NCBI RefSeq assembly: GCF_004349235.1
Contig: NZ_SMKY01000001.1
Span: forward strand, 1 to 64,000
Direction of reading: 5' to 3'
Length of the DNA stretch: 64,000 nucleotides
DNA from: Actinomadura darangshiensis
Lineage (GTDB): Bacteria > Actinomycetota > Actinomycetes > Streptosporangiales > Streptosporangiaceae
Shown piece after piece: positions 9,533-17,250 of the stretch; the first letter of the stretch is position 1, and every line of letters begins with the position of its first letter. The notes beneath the pieces were generated by a model. The model ran no database searches and was not told the DNA's origin. It saw only the letters and a program-made list of their open reading frames with translations. Position numbers and translations under genes: made by a program.

Positions 9533-9552
9533 CCTGAACGGAGCATGAGCCA

Positions 9553-10575
9553 GTGACCGAACTTCGTCTCGGCCCCACGCCGATGCCCGGCATGGGCGAC
9601 GCGCCGATGCACATGAGCGGGCCGATGTGGATGCCCTCCGCCCCGCCGACCCTGGAACGGCTGCTGGCCTGGCATCCGCAGCCGCTCCCGCTCGAACCCG
9701 TCCTCTGCCTGCTCGCCCTCGCCGGCTACGGGCTCGCGGTCCTGCGGCTGCGCCGCCGCGGCGACCGCTGGCCGACGCTCCGGACGGCCGCCTGGACCGC
9801 CGGGGTCGTCGCGGGCGCCGCCGTCACCTGCACCGGCATCGGCGGCTACGGAATGGAACTGTTCAGCGTCCACATGATCCAGCACATGGTGCTGTCCATG
9901 CTCACCCCGATCCTGCTCCTGCTCGGGGCGCCGCTGACGCTGGCGCTACGCGCCCTGCCCGCCTCGCGCGGCCGCTCTGGGGCGCGCGACCTCCTCGTCC
10001 GGCTTCTGCACAGCCGGTTCACCCGGATCGTCTCCGCACCGATGTTCACACTGCCGCTGTTCATCGCCAGCCTCTACGGCCTGTACTTCACGCCATTGTT
10101 CGACCTGGCCATGGGCAGCTGGCTGGGACACGAAGTCATGCTCGCCCACTTCCTCGCGGTCGGGCTGCTGTTCTTCTGGCCCATCGTGGGCGCCGACCCC
10201 GCGCCGCACCGCCCTCCGCACCCGCTGCGCATGCTGGAGCTGTTCATCGGCATGCCGTTCCATGCCTTCTTCGGCATCGCGGTGATGATGTCCGCCGCGC
10301 CCATCGTGGGTTTCTTCGCCCACCCGCCCGCGTCCTGGCACCTGGACGCGCTCTCCGACCAGAACACCGGCGGCGGCATCGCCTGGGCCTTCGGCGAAGT
10401 GCCCACCATGCTCGTCCTGGCCGCCCTGTTCGTCCAGTGGTACCGCGACGACACCAGGCAAGCCGCCCGCACCGACCGGCAGGCCGACCGCGACCACGAC
10501 GCCGAACTCGCCTCCTACAACACCTATCTCAACCGCCTGACGACCTCGAACCCTTCCACCCGGAGACGGCCGTGA
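9553..10575 (+). CDS. CtaG/Caa3-type cytochrome c oxidase assembly protein
   Basis: The 340-residue integral membrane protein has seven or so helices. It starts with a Met/His-rich stretch (MPGMGDAPMHMSGPMWMP) and contains HMIQHMVLSMLTPILLLLGAP and a later GHEVMLAHFLAVGLLFFWP, both typical of the CtaG_2 family. These proteins help insert copper in cytochrome oxidase. The start is GTG 9553, 20 bases after the DyP stop. The C-terminal tail is charged and cytoplasmic. Confidence 0.88.
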   Translation: MTELRLGPTPMPGMGDAPMHMSGPMWMPSAPPTLERLLAWHPQPLPLEPVLCLLALAGYGLAVLRLRRRGDRWPTLRTAAWTAGVVAGAAVTCTGIGGYGMELFSVHMIQHMVLSMLTPILLLLGAPLTLALRALPASRGRSGARDLLVRLLHSRFTRIVSAPMFTLPLFIASLYGLYFTPLFDLAMGSWLGHEVMLAHFLAVGLLFFWPIVGADPAPHRPPHPLRMLELFIGMPFHAFFGIAVMMSAAPIVGFFAHPPASWHLDALSDQNTGGGIAWAFGEVPTMLVLAALFVQWYRDDTRQAARTDRQADRDHDAELASYNTYLNRLTTSNPSTRRRP

Positions 10576-10623
10576 CCGCCGGCACCCGGGGAATGTCCCC
10601 ATTTCCCACCGCCTCGGACACAT

Positions 10624-10651
10624 TTGCATAGTGCAATGATCTGCCTAGGCT
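10624..10651 (+). promoter_or_regulatory. Promoter overlapping a TTGCAT-n-ATGCAA-type operator
   Basis: TTGCATAGTGCAA (10624 to 10636) is an imperfect 6-1-6 palindrome whose left arm can serve as a -35 box. TAGGCT (10646 to 10651) lies 16 bases further. Transcription would start close to the ATG at 10660, giving a nearly leaderless message. Nearly the same palindrome, TTGCATAATGCAA, stands before the chloride channel gene at 12220. Confidence 0.6.
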
Positions 10652-10659
10652 GGGGCGGC

Positions 10660-11307
10660 ATGACCGACCGGGCCGACCACACCATGACTCGCCGTGGGCA
10701 GGAGCGCCGCGAGCAACTCCTGCAGGCCGGCGTCGACCTACTCGCCGAGGGCGGTTGGGCTGCGGTCACGGCCAAGGCGGTGGCGGAACGCAACCGCATC
10801 AGGCCAGGTCTGCTGCACCACTACTTCGGCGGGCTGCCCGGCTTCCACATCGCCATCGCCGCACGTGCCCACGCGCTGGTCCTCGAACCACTGCTGGACG
10901 TCATCGTGGATACGCCGGACATAACAGCCGCCGCCAAAGCCACACGAGGCGCGGTGGCGGCACGGTTCACCGACGGGCGCTACCTGCGCCTCATGGGCGA
11001 GATTCTCGTCCGGGCCCTGCGGGACCCGACCATGGGAACACAGCGTCGCAACTGGACGCACACGGCCCACGAGAAGCTCGTCGTCCGCCTGGAAGAACTG
11101 CATCCGCAGTGGTCACTCGAATGCCGCACGGACACCGCGGCGCTGCTCGCCGCACTGCTGGACGGCCTGATCGTGCAACAGATCCTGGCCGTCAACCCGG
11201 AAGGGGACTCCGCCGCCCCGGCGATCGGCGGGGCGGAGAGTGCGGCCACCGGAAGCCCGGCACCCCACTCGCACGAACGAACAGACGGGCCGCGATGGCG
11301 ACCATGA
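10660..11307 (+). CDS. TetR family transcriptional regulator
   Basis: From ATG 10660 the protein has 215 residues. The N-terminal helix-turn-helix is clear (RREQLLQAGVDLLAEGGWAAVTAKAVAERNRIRPGLLHHYFGG), followed by a helical ligand domain containing MGEILVRALRDPTMGTQRRNW. The gene carries a palindrome over its own -35 region, so autoregulation is likely, and the matching palindrome before the CLC gene makes that gene a candidate target. A longer reading from 10624 would put the operator inside the coding region and is less likely. Its stop overlaps the next start (ATGA). Confidence 0.88.
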   Translation: MTDRADHTMTRRGQERREQLLQAGVDLLAEGGWAAVTAKAVAERNRIRPGLLHHYFGGLPGFHIAIAARAHALVLEPLLDVIVDTPDITAAAKATRGAVAARFTDGRYLRLMGEILVRALRDPTMGTQRRNWTHTAHEKLVVRLEELHPQWSLECRTDTAALLAALLDGLIVQQILAVNPEGDSAAPAIGGAESAATGSPAPHSHERTDGPRWRP

Positions 11308-11681
11308 CGAGTCGAGAACGCCGCAAGCTCAGCGAGATCGAACGCCGCCTGCGCCGTGAAACGCCCGGGTTGGCGTTGCTCTTCGAGCACCACCACCGAA
11401 GGCTGTCGGCTGCCGAATCGTCCCGGCGGTCCTGTCTGCCGCTGCCGGTGGCGTGGCTCATCATCGCCGTTTCGCTGGGCCTGCTGACCGCCTCGGCACT
11501 GCTGAGCCTCGGCGCGGTCACCCCACTTGAGGAAGCCCGGTCGCCGTCGCCCTCCCCGCAGGCGCCACTGCTGGACCGCCGGCCCCATACCGCCGATCTC
11601 ACCGCTTCCCCCCGACCCGAACCTCCCGGCCCGGTTCACGCCCAACCGCAGAAGGGATCAATCGCCCCCACAGAGGAATGA
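11304..11681 (+). CDS. DUF3040 domain membrane protein
   Basis: The 125-residue protein begins TSRERRKLSEIERRLRRETPGLALLF, the N-terminal hallmark of DUF3040, and has one strong membrane helix (PVAWLIIAVSLGLLTASALLSL). A Pro-rich tail follows. DUF3040 proteins are small actinobacterial membrane proteins of unknown role. The ATG at 11304 overlaps the TetR stop; ATG 11295 is an in-frame alternative. The stop in turn overlaps the next small ORF. Confidence 0.75.
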   Translation: MTSRERRKLSEIERRLRRETPGLALLFEHHHRRLSAAESSRRSCLPLPVAWLIIAVSLGLLTASALLSLGAVTPLEEARSPSPSPQAPLLDRRPHTADLTASPRPEPPGPVHAQPQKGSIAPTEE

Positions 11682-11782
11682 GCACCATGATCTTCAGCCA
11701 CACCGACCGACAGGCCCCCCGACGCGGTCTGCGGACGCCGCGAGGTCTCGCCCGCCGACCGCTGCCCAGAGTGGCGACATGA
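11678..11782 (+). CDS. Small 34-residue coupled ORF
   Basis: The ATG at 11678 overlaps the DUF3040 stop (ATGA) and the TGA at 11780 to 11782 overlaps the next ATG, so the ORF fits exactly in a chain of coupled genes. The peptide starts MSTMIFSHTDRQAPRRGL and is Arg/Pro-rich with no membrane segment. It may be a leader or coupling ORF rather than a functional protein. I do not recognise it. Confidence 0.4.
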   Translation: MSTMIFSHTDRQAPRRGLRTPRGLARRPLPRVAT

Positions 11783-12183
11783 CCGGCCGGCCGGTACTCG
11801 CGCTCGCCGACGTCGCCGTGGGCGACGTGGTCGTCTTGGCCGGTCACCACCCACGGGCAGTGATCGTGACGGGGCTTGGTGCAGTAGGCACGCCGCTGGG
11901 TTTCCGCCGCGACGGCGTCCGAGTGGAGATCGTCGCAGTGCGGCTGTCATGGGAGGCCGCCGCTCCAACAGCCTTGGCCGACGGGGCCTCACCGGTTCGC
12001 CCGGTTGCAGCGGTCCTCGCCCGAACCATAGGAAGGGACGGGTCTGGAGCGGTGCGGGGCCGAACCTGGCTCACCATGTCGACCCGGGCCGTACTGCTCG
12101 CCGCGGCCTCCCCTCAGCGCGGGATCTTGTACGGCGTTCCCGGTCTGGAATGCCGTGCCGGGAATCTCGCCTTGCGGCCGTGA
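11779..12183 (+). CDS. Hypothetical protein of the TetR operon
   Basis: The 134-residue product begins MTGRPVLALADVAVGDVVVL and alternates short hydrophobic strands with charged turns (AVIVTGLGAVGTPLGF, GVRVEIVAVRLSW), suggesting a small beta-rich fold. I recognise no family. It is the last of four ORFs joined by ATGA overlaps after the TetR gene, which supports it being real. The chloride channel promoter lies directly downstream. Confidence 0.45.
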   Translation: MTGRPVLALADVAVGDVVVLAGHHPRAVIVTGLGAVGTPLGFRRDGVRVEIVAVRLSWEAAAPTALADGASPVRPVAAVLARTIGRDGSGAVRGRTWLTMSTRAVLLAAASPQRGILYGVPGLECRAGNLALRP

Positions 12184-12219
12184 TGCCCCTGCCTCCCGTC
12201 CAGAGCATCGGGTGGAGAG

Positions 12220-12232
12220 TTGCATAATGCAA
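12220..12232. promoter_or_regulatory. Perfect TTGCAT-A-ATGCAA palindrome before the CLC gene
   Basis: TTGCATAATGCAA is an exact 6-1-6 inverted repeat 37 bases before the GTG start of the chloride channel gene. It matches the site over the TetR promoter (10624) at 12 of 13 positions, which suggests one regulator controls both. Confidence 0.65.
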
Positions 12233-12269
12233 TGGTCAGCGTCAGGAACGGTTCATGAAGGGACCTTGA

Positions 12270-14114
12270 GTGGGTGGCACCTCCGCAGGCGGCGGGATAC
12301 CGGTCGAGAGCGGGGCACGCGGCCTTGTCACGAAGGTCCGTGAGACGCAATGGGGCCTGGTCATGCTCGCGCTGGCCGCCGGATGCGGGGCCGGGCTGGG
12401 CGCGATCGTGTTCCGCCTGCTCATCGAAGCCTTCACCCACCTGTTCACCGGCCACGACGATTACTCTGCCGCCGGGCACGCCGCCAATCCGCACCTGCCG
12501 TGGCTGGGGCCGTTCTTCGTACTGGCGGTGCCGGTGGTGGCGGGCCTGGTGTACGGGCCGCTCGTGCACCGGTTCGCTCCCGAGGCCCGTGGCCACGGCG
12601 TACCCGAGGTCATGGTGGCCGTCGCGCAGCGCGGCGGCCGGATCGGTGCACAGGTCGCGCTGGTCAAGTCGCTTGCGTCGGCGCTGACCATCGGCTCGGG
12701 AGGGTCGGTGGGACGCGAGGGCCCGATCGTGCAGATCGGCGCGGCGCTCGGCTCGACGCTGGGCCGCGTTGCGCGAGTGGCGGAGAGCCGGCTGCGGATC
12801 CTGGTCGCCTGCGGCGCCGCCGGCGGGATCGCCGCGACCTTCAATGCGCCGCTGGCCGGGGTGTTCTTCGCGATGGAGCTGATCCTGCGCGACTACACCG
12901 TGGAATCGTTCGGCGTGGTGGTGCTGGCCAGCGTGACGGCCAGCGTGATCGGGCGGGCCGCTTTCGGGTCGGCGTCGTTCATGTCGTTGCCGGACTTCCA
13001 CATGAACCACCCGGTCGAGTACCTCTTGTTCGCCGTTCTCGGGCTCGTCGGTGCCCTGGTAGGGATGGGGTTCACCCGTGTGCTGTACGCGGTGGAGGAC
13101 GTCTGCGACCGGGTCTGGCGCGGGCCCGAGTGGCTGCGCCCGGCCGTGGGCGGGGTGCTCCTGGGCGGGCTGCTGCTGGTGGTGCCGCAGATGTACGGCG
13201 TCGGATACCCCGTCCTGGAGAACGCCGTGGACGGCAAGTACGTGATCGGGTTCCTGCTGGTGCTGCTGGTGGCCAAGATCGCCGCGACCAGCCTGACCAT
13301 CGGGATCGGCGGCTCGGGCGGCGTGTTCGCCCCCAGCCTGTTCATGGGCGCGATGCTCGGCAGCGCGTTCGGCGCGGCCGTGCACCAGCTCGCCCCCTCG
13401 GTCACGTCTTCGCCGGGAGCCTATGGGCTTGTCGGCATGGGCGCGGTGTTCGCCGGGGCCGCGCGGGCACCCATCACCGCGGTGGTGATCTTGTTCGAGC
13501 TGACCGGGGAGTACTCGATCATCCTGCCGATGATGACGGCGATCGTGGTCGCCGCCCTGGTGAGCCGCCATCTGTCACCCGGCACCATCTACACGACCAA
13601 GCTCCGCCGACGCGGCGTCGACCTTGACACCCCGCCCGTCGACGCACGCCTGACCAGGCACGTCGACAGCGTGATGCAGCCCGTCCCCGAACCGCTTTCC
13701 GGAGCGCTGCCCCTGGAGGCCGCGTCACGGCTGCTCATCCTGTCCGAACACGGCGCGCTCCCGGTACTCGACGACCACGGCGCATACCAGGGCGTCATCA
13801 CCGCGCGCGCGGCCGCCGAAGCCCTTGCCGACACCGAGTCGCCAACCGGCGCCGATGCGGCCCATCACCCGCGGACCGCCGGGACACTTGCGCAGCTGCC
13901 CACGCCCCTCACCACCGGCATGCAACTGGCCGACGCGCTCCATGTCCTGACCACCACCGACGGGACCGGCCTCCCCGTCCTGGACGACGAACGGACCCTC
14001 CTGGCCGGCTGGGTCACCCATCAAGCCGTCCTCCGCGTACTCCACACCCCCGCCAAGGTCGGCGCGACCGCGAAACCGTTCACGGCCGATGCCGATCCGC
14101 TTCCGGCTCCCTGA
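12270..14114 (+). CDS. CLC-type chloride channel/transporter with CBS domains
   Basis: The 614-residue protein carries the CLC selectivity motifs GSGGSVGREGPIVQIG (about residues 146 to 161) and GIGGSGGVFAPSLFMG, plus the expected dense helices of an integral membrane protein. The last 160 residues form two CBS-like domains (VDSVMQPVPEPL, LPTPLTTGMQLADALHVLTT). CLC proteins move chloride, in many bacteria as a Cl-/H+ antiporter. The start is GTG 12270 with GAAGGGA upstream. A palindrome shared with the upstream TetR promoter lies in the leader. Confidence 0.93.
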   Translation: MGGTSAGGGIPVESGARGLVTKVRETQWGLVMLALAAGCGAGLGAIVFRLLIEAFTHLFTGHDDYSAAGHAANPHLPWLGPFFVLAVPVVAGLVYGPLVHRFAPEARGHGVPEVMVAVAQRGGRIGAQVALVKSLASALTIGSGGSVGREGPIVQIGAALGSTLGRVARVAESRLRILVACGAAGGIAATFNAPLAGVFFAMELILRDYTVESFGVVVLASVTASVIGRAAFGSASFMSLPDFHMNHPVEYLLFAVLGLVGALVGMGFTRVLYAVEDVCDRVWRGPEWLRPAVGGVLLGGLLLVVPQMYGVGYPVLENAVDGKYVIGFLLVLLVAKIAATSLTIGIGGSGGVFAPSLFMGAMLGSAFGAAVHQLAPSVTSSPGAYGLVGMGAVFAGAARAPITAVVILFELTGEYSIILPMMTAIVVAALVSRHLSPGTIYTTKLRRRGVDLDTPPVDARLTRHVDSVMQPVPEPLSGALPLEAASRLLILSEHGALPVLDDHGAYQGVITARAAAEALADTESPTGADAAHHPRTAGTLAQLPTPLTTGMQLADALHVLTTTDGTGLPVLDDERTLLAGWVTHQAVLRVLHTPAKVGATAKPFTADADPLPAP

Positions 14115-14220
14115 ACACACTGAAACCGGCAATCGACGGAGTCTGGCGGCGGTAGCCCCGGACCCCCGCCCTGGCGCGGAGCGGCGAAGGTCGCGGCGCA
14201 GCACCGCGACCGGCCCGGGT

Positions 14221-14638
14221 TCATGAGGTCGGCGGTAGGGCGCGGATGTGGTCGGCTGCGGCGTGGCCGGATTCCAGGGCGCCTTCGAGGGAGTTGGGCC
14301 GGCTGGAGCGTTCGGCCCCGCGAAGGCCAGGCGGGTGTGGGGCTGCGCAGGGCGGTGCCGTGGTGGGAAAGGTGGCCGGAGGCGATGGTTGGCCGCAGAG
14401 ATCCACCGCCGGGTCCCGCGGTGGGGCTGGCCGACGAATTCCCCGCCGACCTGCAGCCCGTTGCTCTCGCGGATGCGATCGCCGGGACGGTCCCGAGCCT
14501 CGGTCACCAACGTGACGAGCCCGGCGTGGGCGAGCCGGTCGGCGGCGGCCAGCCCCGACCGGCACCCACCACCACGGCGTCAGCGTCCAAGCCGTCGCCT
14601 CTCAGGGGGAGCCTCCAGGGTGTCTTCGCTACTGTCAC
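14221..14638 (-). pseudogene. FAD-dependent amine-oxidase-like relic
   Basis: Reading leftwards, one frame gives a dinucleotide-binding start (LDADAVVVGAG). Another continues with TEARDRPGDRIRESNGLQVG and a third ends SSRPNSLEGALESGHAAADH. These are the beginning and the end of a flavin monoamine oxidase, with most of the middle deleted and at least two frameshifts. The GTG start at 14638 overlaps the stop of the SRPBCC gene, so the two were once coupled. Confidence 0.6.
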
Positions 14639-15131
14639 CGGGCGGCGTCGGCCAGGGTGCGCTTGAGGTAGCGGAGTTCGGTCCGTGTGTGTTCGCGGTC
14701 GCGTTCGACGCCGTTGAGGATGCGGGTGAAGAGGGCTTGCAGGAGCCGTCCGGCCGGTCCCGCGGGGAAGGTCGCCCAGACGTGTGCGCTGAGCCGGGTG
14801 GTCTGGTCGGCCTGGGGCTCGACGCGCCAGGTGACGCCTTCCCCGATGGTGAAGGGAGCCCGAGCCAGCGGTAGCGGGCCGCGGGTGCTTCCCAGGTGAC
14901 CGAGGTGCCCGCGTCGACGTGGGTGATCTCCCCGACGGCCTCGCCTGGGACGCCGGCGATGCGTTCGCGGATGCGGATGCGGGCGCCCGGCCGGATGCCG
15001 CGGTCGTCGAGCAGTTCAAGGCTCTCGTGTTCGGGGTTGGAGGCGGGCCACCACTCCTCAAGGTCCTGGAGGTGTTCCCACACGGTGGACGATGGCGCGT
15101 CGATGGTCACGGTCTCGGTGAACTCGAACAT
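14635..15131 (-). pseudogene. SRPBCC family protein with a single frameshift
   Basis: ATG 15131, with AGGAGC just before it, starts MFEFTETVTIDAPSSTVWEH, typical of the START/polyketide-cyclase-like SRPBCC fold. Around 14870 the frame must shift by one base to continue sensibly as FTIGEGVTWRVEP, TTRLSAHVWATFPAGPAG and a helical end ERDREHTRTELRYLKRTLAD, closing at TGA 14635. Total length is one base short of a multiple of three, so one deletion explains it. It may be a sequencing error or a recent inactivation. Confidence 0.6.
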
Positions 15132-15868
15132 GATGCTCCTTGGTTCGAATGCCCGGCGGCACCACACCCGGTGCCGCCGGAGGTGTCACGCTGCTTCCCC
15201 GATACCGGGCCGCCGGTGCCGGTGGCACTGCCCGGGTGGGCACAGCAGGTGTCGCCGCGCCACGCTTGGTGGCCCTCCCTGATCGCGGCGGCCGCGATGA
15301 CCAACGCGGCGGCCGGGTCGGCCCAGGCCCACCCGAACAGGGTGTTGAGCACCAGTCCGGCCAGCAGCACCCCGGACAGATAAGTGCACAGCAGCGTTTG
15401 CTTGGAATCGGCGACCGCGCTCGCCGAGCCGAGCTCGCGGCCGGCGCGGCGCTGCGCGTAGGACAGGAACGGCATGGCCACCAGCGAAAGGACGGCCAGC
15501 GCCAGGCCCGGCATGGAGGGTTCGGCGTCCCCGCCGCCCAGCAGGGTCCGTGCCGAGTCGGCGATCACGTAGCCGGCCAGCACGAGGAACGAGACTGCGA
15601 TGATGCGCAGCGCCCGTCGTTCCCGCCGTTCGACGTCCTCGGCGGTACGGGCGGAGAACTGCCAGGCGACCGCGCCGGCCGAGGCGACCTCGACCACCGA
15701 GTCCAGGCCGAACGCCACCAGCGCCCCCGACGACGCCAGGCTCCCGGCGGTGACCGCCACGACGGCCTCGATCACGTTGTAGGTGATGGTGGCGGCCACC
15801 AGCCATCGCACCCGCCGCGCCAGCACCGCGCGGCGCCGCGGCGAGGGCCCGAGCGTCCTTGCGGTCAC
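15107..15868 (-). CDS. Cation diffusion facilitator (CDF) metal transporter
   Basis: The 253-residue protein has five or six helices, starting RRVRWLVAATITYNVIEAVVAV with FGLDSVVEVAS in the second helix, the acidic metal site region of CDF proteins, and ADSKQTLLCTYLSGVLLAGL later. A C-terminal CC pair (RGDTCCAH) may bind metal. Its GTG start overlaps the stop of the ArsR sensor gene (GTGA, 15865 to 15868), so sensor and exporter form one operon. The tail after CC runs into the next gene and may be a readthrough caused by a lost stop. Confidence 0.85.
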   Translation of the reverse strand: MTARTLGPSPRRRAVLARRVRWLVAATITYNVIEAVVAVTAGSLASSGALVAFGLDSVVEVASAGAVAWQFSARTAEDVERRERRALRIIAVSFLVLAGYVIADSARTLLGGGDAEPSMPGLALAVLSLVAMPFLSYAQRRAGRELGSASAVADSKQTLLCTYLSGVLLAGLVLNTLFGWAWADPAAALVIAAAAIREGHQAWRGDTCCAHPGSATGTGGPVSGKQRDTSGGTGCGAAGHSNQGASCSSSPRP

Positions 15869-16263
15869 GCGGGCACCTGCGTCCCGTCGCCGCACGCGCC
15901 GACCTGCTGATCGGCGTCGGTGCCGTAGGTCGGGCACAGCGCCACGGCGCGGTCTGTGGCCGTCAGCAGCTGCTCGGCCGAGCGCAGCAGGTCCATCAGT
16001 TCGGCAGCGGCGAGGAAGTAGAACGACTGGCGCCCCTCGGCCCGGTAGTCGACCAGCTTGCAGCCGCGAAGACAGCCCAGATGCTTGGACACCGTGGACT
16101 GAGCCAGGCCCAGCTCCCGGGTCAGATCGACCACACGGGCCTCACCGCAGGCCAGCCTCTGCACGATGGTCAACCTGACGGGGTCGGCCAGCGAGTGGAA
16201 CAGAGCGGCCGCCGGGGCAAGCCCGTCCAACGAAGTCATTCCACAATCAGAATCAATCGCCAC
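15865..16263 (-). CDS. ArsR/SmtB family metal sensor, CmtR-like
   Basis: This 132-residue winged-helix repressor contains LFHSLADPVRLTIVQRLACG and the recognition helix TRELGLAQSTVSKHLGCLRG. The two cysteines in HLGCLRGCKLV (C-x3-C) match the Cd/Pb site of mycobacterial CmtR, whose third ligand is a C-terminal cysteine. Here ALCPTY and GACGDG offer C-terminal cysteines. It is therefore likely a soft-metal sensor releasing the operator when metal rises and inducing the coupled CDF exporter. The start could also be the internal ATG 16239 (MTSLDG). Confidence 0.85.
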   Translation of the reverse strand: MAIDSDCGMTSLDGLAPAAALFHSLADPVRLTIVQRLACGEARVVDLTRELGLAQSTVSKHLGCLRGCKLVDYRAEGRQSFYFLAAAELMDLLRSAEQLLTATDRAVALCPTYGTDADQQVGACGDGTQVPA

Positions 16264-16289
16264 ATCGTGATGATAGCTGCGATCCAGGA

Positions 16290-17050
16290 TCGGTCAATCC
16301 TCGGCAGCGACCCGCGGGCGGCGATCCAGCGGGCCTACACCGGCCTGGGCTGGGTGACGCCGCGCGTACTGCAGCAATGCCCGCCGCCCGAGGACATCTA
16401 CTACGACCCGCACGCCGCGGTCTGGCCGAACAGCGCCGCGCGGCGGCCGCCCCGTGGGTGCCGGGCGGCGGCTCACGCCCCCCGGAACGAGCACGACCTT
16501 CCCCGCAACCGTCCCGGACTCGCCGAGGGCCAGCGCCGAGGCGGCGCCGGCCCGCCCAGAAGTTGTAGAAGCAACTGCCACGATCTGTCCAGGCCGCTGC
16601 CGCCGATGTGGTCGAGCGCCGCGTCGACGCCGTCCGGGACGAGTTCGGCGATCCGGTCGTACATGTCCGGGTCGCGTTAGTCGACGGGGGCGCGCCCACC
16701 ACGACGGTGCCGCCGGAACCGACCTTGGCCGGCCGGTGCAGCATCTGCCAGGCGGTGGTCCCGTTGACGACCGCGGTCTCGGCTGCGGCCGCGGACACCC
16801 CGGGGCCGGTGGCCGTGACCGTGCCGACCAGCTCGTAGCCGGGCACGAAGGGGAACGGCGGCTGGTCGTAACACCTGCCGCGGCACATCTGCTGTTCGGC
16901 GAACGTGACGCCGGCCGCGTCCATCTGCAGGATGACCTGCCCTTCGCCAGGCGGTGGGAGGTCCCGGGTCCACACCTCCAGCCCGTTGGGTTCGACCATG
17001 CCCGGCAGGACGACCTCGGTGGCGCGCACGGTGACGGCGCCGGTCACGGC
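16290..17050 (-). pseudogene. Medium-chain (zinc-type) dehydrogenase relic
   Basis: Leftward frames give an MDR N-terminus (LEVWTRDLPPPGEGQVILQM, FAEQQMCRGR, FPFVPGYELVGTVTATGPGV). The cofactor domain is broken (TTAWQMLHRPAKVG; then in another frame YDRIAELVPDGVDAALDHIG, LALGESGTVAGKVVLVPG). The pieces occur in order but in different frames with missing segments, so the gene is dead. The roughly 200 bases on its upstream side (17050 to 17250) contain only short unassigned relics. Confidence 0.6.
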
Positions 17051-17250
17051 TGTGCCGGTGCGCTGCTGCCGTGGCGGGCCGGCAGCGCCGTCAGCAGGGC
17101 GCCGAGCTCCGGGTTCGCCTCGAAGTGGCTTTTCTGCAGGTCCGCCGATGAACGAGCGCACCGCCGGGATCGCCCTGCCCTGCTCGCGCAGATGTACGGC
17201 TTGTGTCGACCGCCGAGTACGCCGACCAGGGCCGGCGTCGCGGAGAGCCG

